Shown here one piece after another: positions 1 through 11,395 of a stretch of 64,000 nt of DNA. Position 1 is the stretch's first letter; each line of letters opens with the position of its first letter. The notes under the pieces were generated by a model. The model had not been told where the DNA came from, did not search any database, and saw only the letters and a list, made by a program, of their open reading frames with translations. The position numbers and the translations under genes were made by a program. The stretch is from JACVRM01 sp963809765 (GTDB lineage: Bacteria; Actinomycetota; Thermoleophilia; Gaiellales; Gaiellaceae), in NCBI GenBank assembly GCA_963809765.1, contig CAWEKT010000001.1, forward strand, positions 558,001 to 622,000, in the 5' to 3' direction.

Positions 1-137
1 GCGCGGGCGAGCAGCGTCTGCCTGCAGAGCACGAGCAGCGGCGTGCCGTGCTCGTCGGCGAGCGCGCTCGCAGGCACGCCGCCGATCGCGAGCTCGCCGT
101 CTGCGAGCGCGGCCGTGTCAGGGAAGGTCGTGAGCAC
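1..137 (-). CDS. lysA: Diaminopimelate decarboxylase, N-terminal fragment
   Basis: The 5' end of a gene running off the left edge; only about 45 codons are visible. The predicted start of the protein contains ELAIGGVPASALADEHGTPL, which resembles the N-terminus of PLP-dependent diaminopimelate decarboxylase, the last enzyme of lysine synthesis. I place the start at GTG (135-137), inside the last codons of argH in another frame, giving a 20-nt overlap and suggesting translational coupling. The PLP lysine and the rest of the barrel lie outside the window, so the assignment rests on the N-terminal similarity and on the common argH-lysA adjacency in actinobacteria. Confidence 0.7.
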   Translation of the reverse strand, partial: MLTTFPDTAALADGELAIGGVPASALADEHGTPLLVLCRQTLLAR

Positions 138-1347
138 CGAAGCGCATTTTCGCCTCGGCGAGCGCGGCCCTGACGCCACCAGGCCCGGGAGCGGGTCGCG
201 GCCGTGGCTCGATCCCGGTGAACGAGCCGTCCCGAACCTGTTCGGCGATGCGCTCGTGGGCGTCGCGGAACGGTACGCCGGACGCCACCAGCTCCTCGGC
301 GGCGTCGGTCGCCGAGAGCAGCGGATCCGCGCACGCGTCGGCGAGCCGCTCGAGGTCGAAGTCGAGGCCCTCGACGAGCGCGGTCAGGGCGGGGAGGGCG
401 AGGGCGACGTCTCGCCGTGCCGAGAAGACCGGCGTCTTGTCCTCTTGCAGGTCACGGTTGTAGGCGAGCGGCAGCCCCTTGACGACGGCGAGCAGGCCGG
501 CGAGCCGTCCGAGCGACGTGCCGGCCTTGCCGCGGAGAAGCTCGGCCACGTCCGGATTGAGCTTCTGGGGCATCATCGACGAGCCCGTGGCGGCGCCGGC
601 CGGCAGGCGAACGAAGGCGAATTCGGCCGAGGCCCAGAGGCAGAGCTCCTCGCCGATCCGGGACAGGTGGCCGAAGAGGACGGCGACCGAGTAGAGGTAG
701 TCGAGCGCGAAGTCCCGGTCGGCGACGGCGTCGAGCGAGTTCCGCATGCCGCCCGGAGGCGCCTCGAGGGGAAGGGTCGAGCCCGCCAGGGCCCCGGCCC
801 CGAGCGGCGACGGCGCCGCCTGCTCGGCCGCGAAGCGAAAACGGGCGCGGTCGCGGTCGAGCATCTCCGCCCAGGCGAGCAGGTGGTGGCCGACGGTCAC
901 CGGCTGCGCCCGCTGCAGGTGGGTGTAGCCGGGCATGGGCGCCTCGGCGTGCTCGTCTGCGCGCGCGAGGACCGCCCGGGCAAGGTTGTCGATCGCGGCG
1001 CTCGCCTCGTCGCAGGCGTCGGCGACGTACAGCCTCATCGCCGCGACGACCTGGTCGTTGCGCGACCGGCCGGCGTGCAGCTTGCGGCCGACGGGGCCGA
1101 GCGCCCGCTCGATCGCCGAGTGGACGTCCTCGTCCTCGGGCAGCACGTCGGCGGCCGTGAGCGCGGCCAGCCCGGCTTCGATCTCGGCCAGCTCGTCCGT
1201 GCTCACGAGCCCGGCTGCCTGCAACCGGCGCGCGTGCACGAGGCTCGCGCGGCAGTCGTAGGGCAGGAGCTCCTCGTCGTCGGCCTGCAGGAACGCCCAG
1301 ACCCGGCCGTCGAGAGCCCCGCCGGTTCTGGCACCCCAGACCGTCAC
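118..1347 (-). CDS. argH: Argininosuccinate lyase
   Basis: Splits argininosuccinate into arginine and fumarate, the last step of arginine synthesis; cytoplasmic homotetramer in the fumarase/aspartase superfamily. Visible motifs are KLHAGRSRNDQ near residue 88, the PGYTHLQRAQP histidine region near 140, and the signature loop GSSMMPQKLNPD near 257 (usually GSSIMPQKKNPD). At 409 residues it is shorter than the usual 450-470 but has intact N- and C-terminal regions. The start is GTG with a GAGGAG Shine-Dalgarno sequence. It lies downstream of argG, separated by a structured leader shared with argR, and overlaps lysA. No frameshift. Confidence 0.95.
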   Translation of the reverse strand: MTVWGARTGGALDGRVWAFLQADDEELLPYDCRASLVHARRLQAAGLVSTDELAEIEAGLAALTAADVLPEDEDVHSAIERALGPVGRKLHAGRSRNDQVVAAMRLYVADACDEASAAIDNLARAVLARADEHAEAPMPGYTHLQRAQPVTVGHHLLAWAEMLDRDRARFRFAAEQAAPSPLGAGALAGSTLPLEAPPGGMRNSLDAVADRDFALDYLYSVAVLFGHLSRIGEELCLWASAEFAFVRLPAGAATGSSMMPQKLNPDVAELLRGKAGTSLGRLAGLLAVVKGLPLAYNRDLQEDKTPVFSARRDVALALPALTALVEGLDFDLERLADACADPLLSATDAAEELVASGVPFRDAHERIAEQVRDGSFTGIEPRPRPAPGPGGVRAALAEAKMRFGAHDLP

Positions 1348-1480
1348 GCGCGCTCCTCGCCGGCGGCGGCTCCCACCCGGCGGAGCCGGGCTCCGCCGCC
1401 GCCTCGGCCCGCTGCGGGCACGGTGCCTTCCGGGCCCGTATTACCCATACTGTTCCCTCCGGCCCCGCACCCGCAGCGAA
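1348..1480 (-). promoter_or_regulatory. Structured leader element 1 (before argH)
   Basis: On the minus strand this intergenic stretch forms an 18-bp stem (1461-1478 with 1410-1427, one mismatch) capped by a small apical stem (1447-1450 with 1438-1441), followed by a second GGCTCC/GGAGCC-type hairpin and a GAGGAG ribosome site right before the argH GTG. A second copy lies at the same place before argR. The apical stem differs between copies but stays paired. I infer a cis-acting RNA, possibly controlling translation or attenuation; it matches no riboswitch class I recognise. A mobile palindrome is the alternative. Confidence 0.6.
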
Positions 1481-1505
1481 CCGCGAGGAACGCGCGGGCA
1501 AATTC

Positions 1506-2714
1506 TCACGCTACCGAGCTCTCCGTGCGTGCGCGGCCGGCGGCCAGTCGCGCCTCGAGGCCGAGCAGGGCGATGAAGCCCTCCGAGGCCTCGTGCGGGA
1601 AGGTCTCGCCGGTGCCGTAGGAGGCGAGCGTCTCCGCGTAGAGGCCGTGGGGCGAGCGCCGGCCGGTGACGACGGCGGCGCCGGCCTCGAGCCGCACGCG
1701 GACTTCGCCGCTCACCAGTCGCTGGGTCTCGGCGAAGAACGCGTCGTAGGCGGAGCGCAGCGGGCTGAACCAGAAGCCGTCGTAGACGAGCTGGGCCCAC
1801 TTCGGCTCCAGCTCGCGCTTGGCGACCGCCTCGGCCTTGGTCAGCACGAGGTCTTCCAGCGCCCCGTGCGCCGTCATCAGCGTCAGCGCCGCCGGTGCCT
1901 CGTAGAGCTCGCGGCTCTTGATGCCGACGACCCGGTTCTCGATCATGTCGATCCGCCCGACCCCGCGCTCGCCCGCGAGCCCGTTCAGCGTCGCCACGAG
2001 CTCGGCCAGGGGCAGTTCGTCGCCGTCGAGCGAGACAGGCAGCCCTGCCTCGAAGCCGATCACGACCTCGGCAGGCGGCGCGGCGGCGCCCGGCGACACG
2101 GTGAGGACGAATGCGCCCTCCGGCGGTGCGGCCCACGGATCTTCCAGCACACCCGCCTCGATGGCGCGGCCGAAGAGGTTGTCGTCCACGGAGAACGGCG
2201 ACTCGGGCTTCGCCTCGACGGGGATACCCCGCTCTGCGGCGTAGGCGAGCTCCTCGTCCCGGGTCCAGGCGCGGTCGCGCAGCGGTGCGACCACCGTCAC
2301 GCCCGGGTAGACCGTCTTGAAGGCGAGCTCGAAGCGCACCTGGTCGTTCCCCTTGCCCGTGCAGCCGTGGACGACCGCGTCGGCGCCCAGGTCGCGGGCG
2401 ATCTCCGAGATCGCCGCGCCGATGACCGGGCGCGAGAGGGCAGAGACGAGCGGGTACTTGCCCTCGTAGAGCGCGTTCGCGAGCAGCGCCTTGGCCACCT
2501 GCTCCTCGGCGAACTCGGTCTTGCGGTCGAGCAGCAGCACGTCGTCGGCGCCGGCCGCGTAGCCGCGCGAGGCGGCCGCGTGGAGGTCTCCCTCCTGGCC
2601 GACGTCGACGAGCACGGCGATGACCTCGTCGTACCCGTAGTCCTCCTTGAGCCAGGAGATCGCACAGCTGGTGTCGAGCCCGCCGGAGTAGGCGAGCACG
2701 GCCTTGGTCGTCAT
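1506..2714 (-). CDS. argG: Argininosuccinate synthase
   Basis: Joins citrulline and aspartate with ATP to form argininosuccinate; cytoplasmic, arginine pathway. The 402-residue product has the usual length. The N-terminal AYSGGLDTS is the pyrophosphate-binding P-loop of the family, and VVHGCTGKGNDQVRFE near residue 120 binds citrulline/aspartate. The ATG at 2712-2714 overlaps the argR stop by 4 nt and has a GGAGA ribosome site, so argR and argG form a translationally coupled pair. Longer upstream starts would run through argR and were rejected. No frameshift. Confidence 0.97.
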   Translation of the reverse strand: MTTKAVLAYSGGLDTSCAISWLKEDYGYDEVIAVLVDVGQEGDLHAAASRGYAAGADDVLLLDRKTEFAEEQVAKALLANALYEGKYPLVSALSRPVIGAAISEIARDLGADAVVHGCTGKGNDQVRFELAFKTVYPGVTVVAPLRDRAWTRDEELAYAAERGIPVEAKPESPFSVDDNLFGRAIEAGVLEDPWAAPPEGAFVLTVSPGAAAPPAEVVIGFEAGLPVSLDGDELPLAELVATLNGLAGERGVGRIDMIENRVVGIKSRELYEAPAALTLMTAHGALEDLVLTKAEAVAKRELEPKWAQLVYDGFWFSPLRSAYDAFFAETQRLVSGEVRVRLEAGAAVVTGRRSPHGLYAETLASYGTGETFPHEASEGFIALLGLEARLAAGRARTESSVA

Positions 2715-3172
2715 GTGTCTCCTTCGAGGTGGTGGGTGAGCTCTTCGGCGAGCTGGGTGCCGGTGACGCCGTCGCGGGCCGCCACGAAGATCGTGTCGTC
2801 GCCGGCGACGGTGCCGGCGACGTCCTGCAGGTGGGCCGCGTCGATCGCGCGAGCGAGCGCGTTCGCGTGGCCGGGCGGGGTGGTCAGCACGAGCAGGTTG
2901 CCGCTCGGCGTCAGGCCGATGGCCCAGCGCCTGAGCGCCGCGGTCAGCTCGCTGAGCCGGTCGAGGTCGTCGGCGCCGGGCAGCGCGTAGGCGAGCGCGC
3001 CGTCGGCGCCGCGAACCTTGACGAGCCCGAGCCGGGCGATGTCGCGGGAGACGGTCGTCTGGACGGCGTCGATGCCCGCGTCGCGCAGGGCGGCCGCCAC
3101 CTCCGCTTGCGTCGAGAGCTTCCGCTCCTGGACGAGCCGCAGGATGGCTCCTTGCCGCTCGAACTTGCTCAC
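2711..3172 (-). CDS. argR: Arginine repressor ArgR
   Basis: Arginine-responsive DNA-binding protein of 153 residues. Residues 1-70 form the winged helix-turn-helix (STQAEVAAALRDAGIDAVQTTVSRDIARLGL, quoted here only as a region spanning residues 20-50, contains the recognition helix TTVSRDI). The C-terminal half has the arginine-binding and trimerisation region with GTVAGDDTIFVAARD near residue 120. It is encoded within the arg cluster it should regulate, with likely operator sites at 7303-7338. It starts at GTG immediately after a structured leader and overlaps argG by 4 nt. Confidence 0.95.
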   Translation of the reverse strand: MSKFERQGAILRLVQERKLSTQAEVAAALRDAGIDAVQTTVSRDIARLGLVKVRGADGALAYALPGADDLDRLSELTAALRRWAIGLTPSGNLLVLTTPPGHANALARAIDAAHLQDVAGTVAGDDTIFVAARDGVTGTQLAEELTHHLEGDT

Positions 3173-3304
3173 GCCCGTCCCTCGCCGGCGACGGCTCCCG
3201 CCGGGCGGAGCCCGGCAACCCCATTCGCGAAGGCCGCTGCGGGCACGGTGCTCTCCGGGCCCGTGCTGAAAAGCACTGTTCCCTCCGGCCCCGCACCCGC
3301 AGCG
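3173..3304 (-). promoter_or_regulatory. Structured leader element 2 (before argR)
   Basis: Second copy of the element found before argH. Minus-strand stem arms are at 3287-3304 and 3235-3252; the apical stem GTGC/GCAC is at 3263-3266 and 3273-3276, where the argH copy has GTAT/ATAC: two compensatory pair changes. The 31 nt ending in CCCGCAGCGA are identical in both copies. A GGCTCC/GGGAGCC hairpin and a GAGGGA ribosome site follow, ending at the argR GTG. Function unknown; position suggests a 5' leader RNA of argR-argG. Confidence 0.6.
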
Positions 3305-3341
3305 ACGCCCGAGGAACGGGCGGGGAGGCGGGACAAGTGCC

Positions 3342-4485
3342 TCACGTAAGTACCTCCTCGAGGATCGACAGCGCCTGGTCGGCCTGCGCGGCCGAGAGCG
3401 TCAGCGGCGGCGTGATGCGCAGCGCCGTGTCGCCGGCGCTGCCGACCAGCAGGCCGCGCGCAAGGCAGGCGGCGATCACGTCACCGGCGGCGACGGTCGA
3501 GCTCGGCGGCGAGCAAGAGCCCGAGCCCGCGCACCTCGGTGACGGCGCCGATTGCCTCGAGCCCAGCCGAGAACTGCGCGCTCCGCTGCGCGACGGAGAC
3601 GAGCAGCTCGTCGTCGAGCGTGTCGCAGACCGCGCACGCGGCGGCGCACGCGACCGGGTTGCCGCCGAAGGTCGAGGCGTGGTCGCCGGGCTCGAGCCCG
3701 CGCGGCGAGGCGTCGCCGACGAGCAGGCAGCCGATCGGGAGTCCGTTGGCGAGACCCTTCGCAAGCGTGAGCGCGTCGGGGCGGACGCCGGCGTGCTCCC
3801 AGGCGAAGAACGCGCCGGTCCGGCCGACGCCGGTCTGCACCTCGTCGAAGAGGAGCAGCGCGCCGTGGGCGTCCGCAATCTCGCGGGCGGCCGTCAGGAA
3901 GGCCGGCGTCAGCGGCCGCACGCCGCCCTCGCCGAGCACGGGCTCGGCAAGGATCGCCGCCGTCTCGCCGTCAACGGCTGCGGCGAGCGCCTCGGCGTCG
4001 TTCGGCGCCACGAAGCGAACGTCGCCCAGCAGCGGCTCGAAGGCGGCCCGCTTGGCGGGCTGGCCGGTGACCGAGAGGCTGCCGAGCGTGCGGCCGTGGA
4101 AGGAGCCCTCGAGCGCCACGAAGGCTGCCCGTCCCGTCGCTTTGCGCGCGTACTTGAGAGCGGCCTCGTTCGCCTCGGCGCCCGAGTTGCAAAAGAAGGC
4201 GGACGCGCCGCCGAAGCGGGCGGACAGCCGCTCGGCCAGCGCCTGCATCGGCTCGGTCCAGTAGAGGTTCGACACGTGCCAGAGGGCATCCAGCTGGGCG
4301 TGCGCGGCGGCGAGCGGGGCGGGGTGGAGGTGGCCGAGCCCGACGACGGCGATGCCGGCGACCAGGTCGAGGTAGCGGTTGCCCGCGTCGTCCCAGAGCC
4401 AGCAGCCCTCGCCGCGGACGAGGGTCACGTCCGTGCGGGCGTAGGTGGGGAGCACTGCGTGCGAGCCGGCGGCGACCTGGCTCAT
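3342..4485 (-). CDS. argD: Acetylornithine aminotransferase (frameshifted)
   Basis: PLP-dependent class III aminotransferase that converts N-acetylglutamate semialdehyde to N-acetylornithine with glutamate. Recognisable segments: FFCNSGAEANEAALKYARKA near residue 97, LLFDEVQTGVGRTG near 190 (PLP-ring aspartate), LAKGLANGLPIG near 220 (Schiff-base lysine) and STFGGNPVACAAA near 253. The reading frame breaks near 3490 after LLLAAELDR and resumes one base later as AAGDVIAACLARGLLV through to the stop at 3342; the repaired product is about 380 residues, normal for the family. The start ATG overlaps the argB stop by 4 nt. The frameshift is probably a consensus error. Confidence 0.9.
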
Positions 4486-5159
4486 GCGTGCACCGCCGTG
4501 CTGCCGATCTCGGCCGGGACGCCGCGCCGGGCGGCGGTCACTGCAGCGCGCAGCTTGGGCAGGATGCCGCCCTCGAGCGAGCCACCGTCGAGCAGCTCGT
4601 CAACCTCCTCCGCCCGGATCCTGGACACGACCGCACCGGCGAGGAGCAGGCCGGGCACGTCGGTCAGGAACAGCAGTCGCTCGGCGCCGAGGCCGACTGC
4701 GAGCGCTGCCGCGGCCTCGTCGGCGTTGACGTTGAGCGGGCCTGCCGCCAGGGGCGCCACAACGGGCACGCGCCCGGCCGCCAGCGCCTGCGCCACGGCC
4801 GGTGGGGCGCACGGGTGCGGGTCGCCGACCTCGCCGAGCTCAGCAACCCGGGTGGCCTCGATGCCGATCTCGTCGCCGAAGAGGCTCAGCGCGACCGGCC
4901 CCAGTGAAGTACAGATCGATGCGTTGACGGCCGCGAGCGACTCGCGCACGACCGCGAGCGCCTCGGGGCTCGTGACCCGGCGCCCGCCGACGAACTCGAT
5001 CGGCAGGCCACGGCGGGACATCTCCGTGGAGATCTGCGGCCCGGCGCCGTGCACAACGCAGACGGGCCGGCCGCCCTCGACAAGGCCGCGCACCAGGGTC
5101 GCCACATCCGCAGCGACGGCGCCGCCGCACTTGACCACGACGGGCTTGTCCACGCTCAC
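4482..5159 (-). CDS. argB: Acetylglutamate kinase
   Basis: Phosphorylates N-acetylglutamate, the second step of arginine synthesis; amino-acid-kinase fold. VVVKCGGAVAAD at the N-terminus is the phosphate-binding strand-loop, HGAGPQISTEM near residue 38 is the second glycine loop, and NVNADEAAAALAVGL near 150 is the acetylglutamate/ATP region. With 225 residues it is compact; most homologues have 250-300, mainly because of extra N-terminal helices. I chose the GTG at 5157-5159, which overlaps the argJ stop; a GTG two codons later is possible. Without the N-terminal helix of arginine-inhibited homologues, allosteric feedback inhibition by arginine may be absent (inference). Confidence 0.93.
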   Translation of the reverse strand: MSVDKPVVVKCGGAVAADVATLVRGLVEGGRPVCVVHGAGPQISTEMSRRGLPIEFVGGRRVTSPEALAVVRESLAAVNASICTSLGPVALSLFGDEIGIEATRVAELGEVGDPHPCAPPAVAQALAAGRVPVVAPLAAGPLNVNADEAAAALAVGLGAERLLFLTDVPGLLLAGAVVSRIRAEEVDELLDGGSLEGGILPKLRAAVTAARRGVPAEIGSTAVHA

Positions 5160-6319
5160 GAGCGGTAGTCCGCGTTGATGCGGACGTAGTCGTAGGAGAG
5201 GTCCGACGTCAGGTAGTGCGCGACGCCGTCGCCGAGCGCGAGGTCGAGCTCGATGCTGCACTCGGCGCCCTCGAGCTCGGGCTCGACGCCCTGGGGCGAG
5301 CCCTGGTCGATCACCGTGGTGCCGTTCAGCGCGAGCGTGAGCCGGTCGGGGTCGACGTCGGCGTAGCCGCCGTTGTAGGGCGCCGAGCCCGCGGCGGCCA
5401 GGATCCGGCCCCAGTTCGCGTCCCGGCCGAAGAGCGCGGTCTTCACGAGCGGTGAGGTCGCGATCCGGCGTGCAACCGCCTTTGCCTGCGCGCGGTCGAC
5501 GGCGCCGCGCACGTCGATGGCGGCCAGGAAGGTCGCGCCCTCGCCGTCCGCGACGATCTGCGAGGCGAGCTGGCCGCAGACGGCGTGGAGGGCCTCGGAG
5601 AAGCGAGCGTCGGACTCGGCTGTGCGCACGATGCCGCTCGTGCCGTTGGCGAGCAGGCAGACGGTGTCGTTCGTCGAGCATTCACCGTCGACCGAGATCG
5701 CGTTGAAGCTCTCCTCGACCGCCGGGCGCAGGAACGAGACCGACTCGCCCGGCGCGAGCGGGTAGTCGGTCGTGACAACGGCGAGCATCGTCGCGAGGTT
5801 GGGGTGGATCATCCCGGAGCCCTTGGCCATGCCGCCGACCGTGAACCCGTCGCGCGACACCGCCGCTTCCTTCGTGCGCGTGTCGGTGGTGAGGATCGCC
5901 TGGGCTGCGGCTGCGCCGCCCTCGGCGCCCAGCGAGGCGGCTGCGGCCGGCAGCCCGGCGCGGATGAGGTCGAGGCGCAACGGCACGCCGATCACGCCGG
6001 TCGAGAGGACCAGCACCTGCTCGGCGGCGAGCCCGAGCAGCCGGCCGGTCTCGGCCGCCGTCGCCCGCGCGTCGAGCTCGCCCCGCATGCCGGTTGCAGC
6101 GTTGGCGTTGCCCGAGTTCGCGACCACGGCCTGCGGCTCGGCCAGCGCGAGGTGCTCGCGGCTGACCTTCACCGGGGCGGCCTGGACGCGGTTCGACGTG
6201 AACATCGCCGCGCCGACGGCCGGCGTGGTCGAGCGCACGAGCGCGAGGTCGGGCGCGGAGCGCCGGATCCCGCAGTGGACGCCGCTCGCGACGAAGCCCG
6301 TGGCGGCCGTGACGCTCAT
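5156..6319 (-). CDS. argJ: Bifunctional ornithine acetyltransferase/N-acetylglutamate synthase
   Basis: Transfers acetyl from N-acetylornithine to glutamate, recycling the acetyl group, and in many bacteria also acetylates glutamate with acetyl-CoA. Its 387 residues match the family. The self-cleavage site is visible as KGSGMIHPNLATMLA near residue 170; the threonine after Ala becomes the N-terminal nucleophile of the beta chain. Other family regions are VANSGNANAATG near 67 and GRDANWGRILAAAG near 295. It overlaps argC upstream and argB downstream by 4 nt, consistent with one argCJBD transcript. Presence of argJ implies the cyclic acetyl pathway, so argE is not expected. Confidence 0.96.
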   Translation of the reverse strand: MSVTAATGFVASGVHCGIRRSAPDLALVRSTTPAVGAAMFTSNRVQAAPVKVSREHLALAEPQAVVANSGNANAATGMRGELDARATAAETGRLLGLAAEQVLVLSTGVIGVPLRLDLIRAGLPAAAASLGAEGGAAAAQAILTTDTRTKEAAVSRDGFTVGGMAKGSGMIHPNLATMLAVVTTDYPLAPGESVSFLRPAVEESFNAISVDGECSTNDTVCLLANGTSGIVRTAESDARFSEALHAVCGQLASQIVADGEGATFLAAIDVRGAVDRAQAKAVARRIATSPLVKTALFGRDANWGRILAAAGSAPYNGGYADVDPDRLTLALNGTTVIDQGSPQGVEPELEGAECSIELDLALGDGVAHYLTSDLSYDYVRINADYRS

Positions 6320-7299
6320 ACGAGCACTCCCGCGAGCCGCAGCCCGAGGGTCTGGTCGAGCCCGAGCGCGAGGTTCGCGTTCTGAACGGCCTGGCCCGCA
6401 GCGCCCTTGCCGAGGTTGTCGATCGCGCAGATCACGATCGAGCGGCCCGGCACCGCCTGGTCCTCGAACACGGCCACCTCGGCCGCGTCGGTGTGCTGGA
6501 CGCGCGCGAGCTCGGGCGTCGCCTCGGCGGGGAGCACCCGGACTGCCGGAGCGGTGGCGTACGCCGCCTCCAGCAGCCCACGAAGCTCCTCGGCGTCGCC
6601 GCCGGCGTAGCAGGTGACGAGCAGGCCGCGCCGGACGGGGAGCAGGTGGGTGGCGAGCGAGACGGGAAAGCCGAGGGCTTGCTCGAGCTCCGGCGCGTGC
6701 TGGTGCCGCCCGACGCGGTAGGCCGAGACGTTCTCGAGCACGAAGCCGGCGTGGGACGAGTCCTTCAGCGACCTGCCCGCACCCGACACGCCCGACTTGC
6801 CGTCGACGACGACCGAGTCATGGTCGATCGCCCCGGCGATAGGGCCGAGCGCGAGCAGCGCGGCGGTTGCATAGCAGCCCGGGTTGGCGACGAGCCTGCC
6901 GGCGGCGGGCGCCAACTCCGGCACCGAGTACTCCCAGTCGGCGAGCTCGGCCGGTCGAGGGTGCGCGAAGCCGTACCAGTCGGCGTACAGCGCGGGCTCC
7001 CGGAGCCGGTGCGCGCCGGAGAGGTCGACGACGACCGCATCCGCGGGAGCGGGCAGGGCCGCCGCCTGCTCATGCTCCAGGCACCAGAACTGGACGTCGG
7101 CCTCGACGGCGAGCGCCTGCTGGTTCGGCACGAGTGGGGGGAGCGAGCCGTTCAGCCGCAGGTCGAGCGTCGACGCGGGCGCGCCCGCGTGCGAGTCCGA
7201 GCCGAGCGCGACGAGCTCGAGCTCGGGGTGCGCGAGCACTCGGTCGAGCGTCTCCTGCCCGGTGTACCCGGAGCAGCCGATGATCGCGGCCGTGGCCAT
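6316..7299 (-). CDS. argC: N-acetyl-gamma-glutamyl-phosphate reductase
   Basis: NADPH-dependent reduction of acetylglutamyl phosphate to the semialdehyde. The 327-residue product starts with the dinucleotide-binding IIGCSGYTGQE; the catalytic cysteine is in VANPGCYATAALLAL near residue 137, and SLATHLLPVRRGLL near 205 carries the conserved histidine and arginines. This is the first gene of the arg operon; its ATG is 4-6 nt from the ARG-box-like palindromes, so ArgR should control it directly. ATG at 7297-7299 is the chosen start. Confidence 0.96.
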   Translation of the reverse strand: MATAAIIGCSGYTGQETLDRVLAHPELELVALGSDSHAGAPASTLDLRLNGSLPPLVPNQQALAVEADVQFWCLEHEQAAALPAPADAVVVDLSGAHRLREPALYADWYGFAHPRPAELADWEYSVPELAPAAGRLVANPGCYATAALLALGPIAGAIDHDSVVVDGKSGVSGAGRSLKDSSHAGFVLENVSAYRVGRHQHAPELEQALGFPVSLATHLLPVRRGLLVTCYAGGDAEELRGLLEAAYATAPAVRVLPAEATPELARVQHTDAAEVAVFEDQAVPGRSIVICAIDNLGKGAAGQAVQNANLALGLDQTLGLRLAGVLV

Positions 7300-7302
7300 G
7301 TG

Positions 7303-7338
7303 GCTGCATAGTATGCAATACTCTGCGTCTTATGCAAG
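7303..7338. promoter_or_regulatory. Double ARG-box-like operator between argC and carA
   Basis: Two adjacent imperfect palindromes: TGCATAGTATGCA (7305-7317, perfect around one central base) and TGCGTCTTATGCA (7324-7336), centres 19 bp apart. ArgR hexamers bind pairs of about 18-bp boxes with TGCAT/ATGCA-like arms in actinobacteria, so this looks like the arginine operator for both divergent units. A -10 candidate TACTCT (7319-7324) for carA lies between the boxes, so repressor binding would cover the promoter. Confidence 0.75.
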
Positions 7339-8341
7339 CTCGCGCACCTCGTGCTGGAGGACGGCACCGCATTCGCCGGCCGCTCGGTCGGCGCCGACGG
7401 CGTGGCCGCGGGCGAGGCGTGCTTCACGACGGCGATGGCCGGCTACGAGGAGGCGGTCACCGATCCGAGCTACGTCGCCCAGGTGCTCTGCTTCGCCTAC
7501 CCGCTGGTGGGCAACTACGGCGTCGACCCGCGGCGACTCGAGTCCGCACGCGTGCAGGCGGAGGGCGTCGTCATGCGGACGGCGCGCCCGGCCTGGGCGG
7601 CGTGGCTGCGCGAGCAGGGCGTCGTCGCCCTCGACGAGGTCGACACCCGCGCGCTCGTGCGGCGCATCCGCCAGAACGGCGTCCTGCGCTGCGCGCTCGG
7701 CACGGCCGCGCCGGACGAGCTCCACGCGCGCGCGCTCGCGGAGCCGCCGATCGACGGGCGGCCGCTCGACCGGACCGTCGGCGTTCGCGAGCCCTTGCGG
7801 CTCGGCTCGGGGCCGCGCGTCGTCGTGCTCGACCTCGGCTGCAAGCGCTCGATCCCGGCCAGGCTCGCGGCCGCGGGGCTGGAGGTGCTGGTCGTCCCCG
7901 TCTGCATGGGACGCCGATGCGATCCTCGAGGAGCGCCCGCAGGCCGTGCTCGTTGCGAACGGCCCCGGCGACCCGGCCGTGCTCGACGGGCCGATCGAGA
8001 CGGTGCGTGAGCTGCTGGGCGAGGTGCCGCTCTTCGGCATCTGCCTCGGCCACCAGCTCCTCGGGCTCGCCCTCGGGCTGGAGACGTACAAGCTTCCCTT
8101 CGGCCACCGCGGCGCGAACCACCCGGTCCGCGAGCTTCGCGAGCGGCCGCGTGCTCGTGACCGTGCAGAACCACGGCTTCGCCGTGCGCGCCGAGGACGA
8201 GGAGCTCGTCAGCCACGTCTCGCTCAACGACGGCAGCGTCGAGGGTCTCGCCGGCGACGGCTTCGCGAGCGTGCAGTTCCACCCCGAGGCGGCGCCCGGG
8301 CCGCTCGACGCCCTGCCCTTCTTCGACCGGATCGCCGCGGC

Positions 8342-11061
<2,720 letters not shown>

Positions 11062-11108
11062 CCGCCCGGGCGGTGGTTCGGCGGGCCGGCCGCCGGTACC
11101 CTGGGCCC

Positions 11109-11391
11109 GTGGACGAACGCGTGTGGCGCCTTCCCGTGGCGGTGGCGTTCACCGCGGTCTTCTCGCTGATTGCGTCGGGGCGGCTCGTTCCTCGCGCTGG
11201 CCTTCGGCTGGAGCTGGCTCATGGTCGCGCTCGAGGGCGAGCAGTCCGAGTGCGACCGGCGGAGTGCAAGCCGCTGCACCGAGTTCACGTACGACCACGA
11301 CCTCGGCTGGTGATCGGCATCGCGGCTCCTCGCACTGGTGCCGGCGGCGCTGGTCGCGCGCGCCGCCACCCGACCGGCGCCAAGCAGCTGA
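11109..11391 (+). CDS. Small membrane protein (frameshifted, unrecognised)
   Basis: GTG at 11109 follows a TACCCT -10 box by 6 nt, so this gene probably has its own leaderless promoter. It opens VDERVWRLPVAVAFTAVFSL, a short charged N-terminus followed by a hydrophobic segment; the sense sequence then jumps frames near 11185 to SFLALAFGWSWLMVALEG, a second hydrophobic segment, continues through a Cys-containing hydrophilic stretch (ECDRRSASRCTEFTYDHD), and ends after two more breaks (about 11312 and 11330) with LLALVPAALVARAATRPAPS. I therefore infer roughly 94 residues with two or three membrane helices. No family recognised; frames were stitched by hydrophobicity. Confidence 0.45.
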
Positions 11392-11395
11392 GCCG

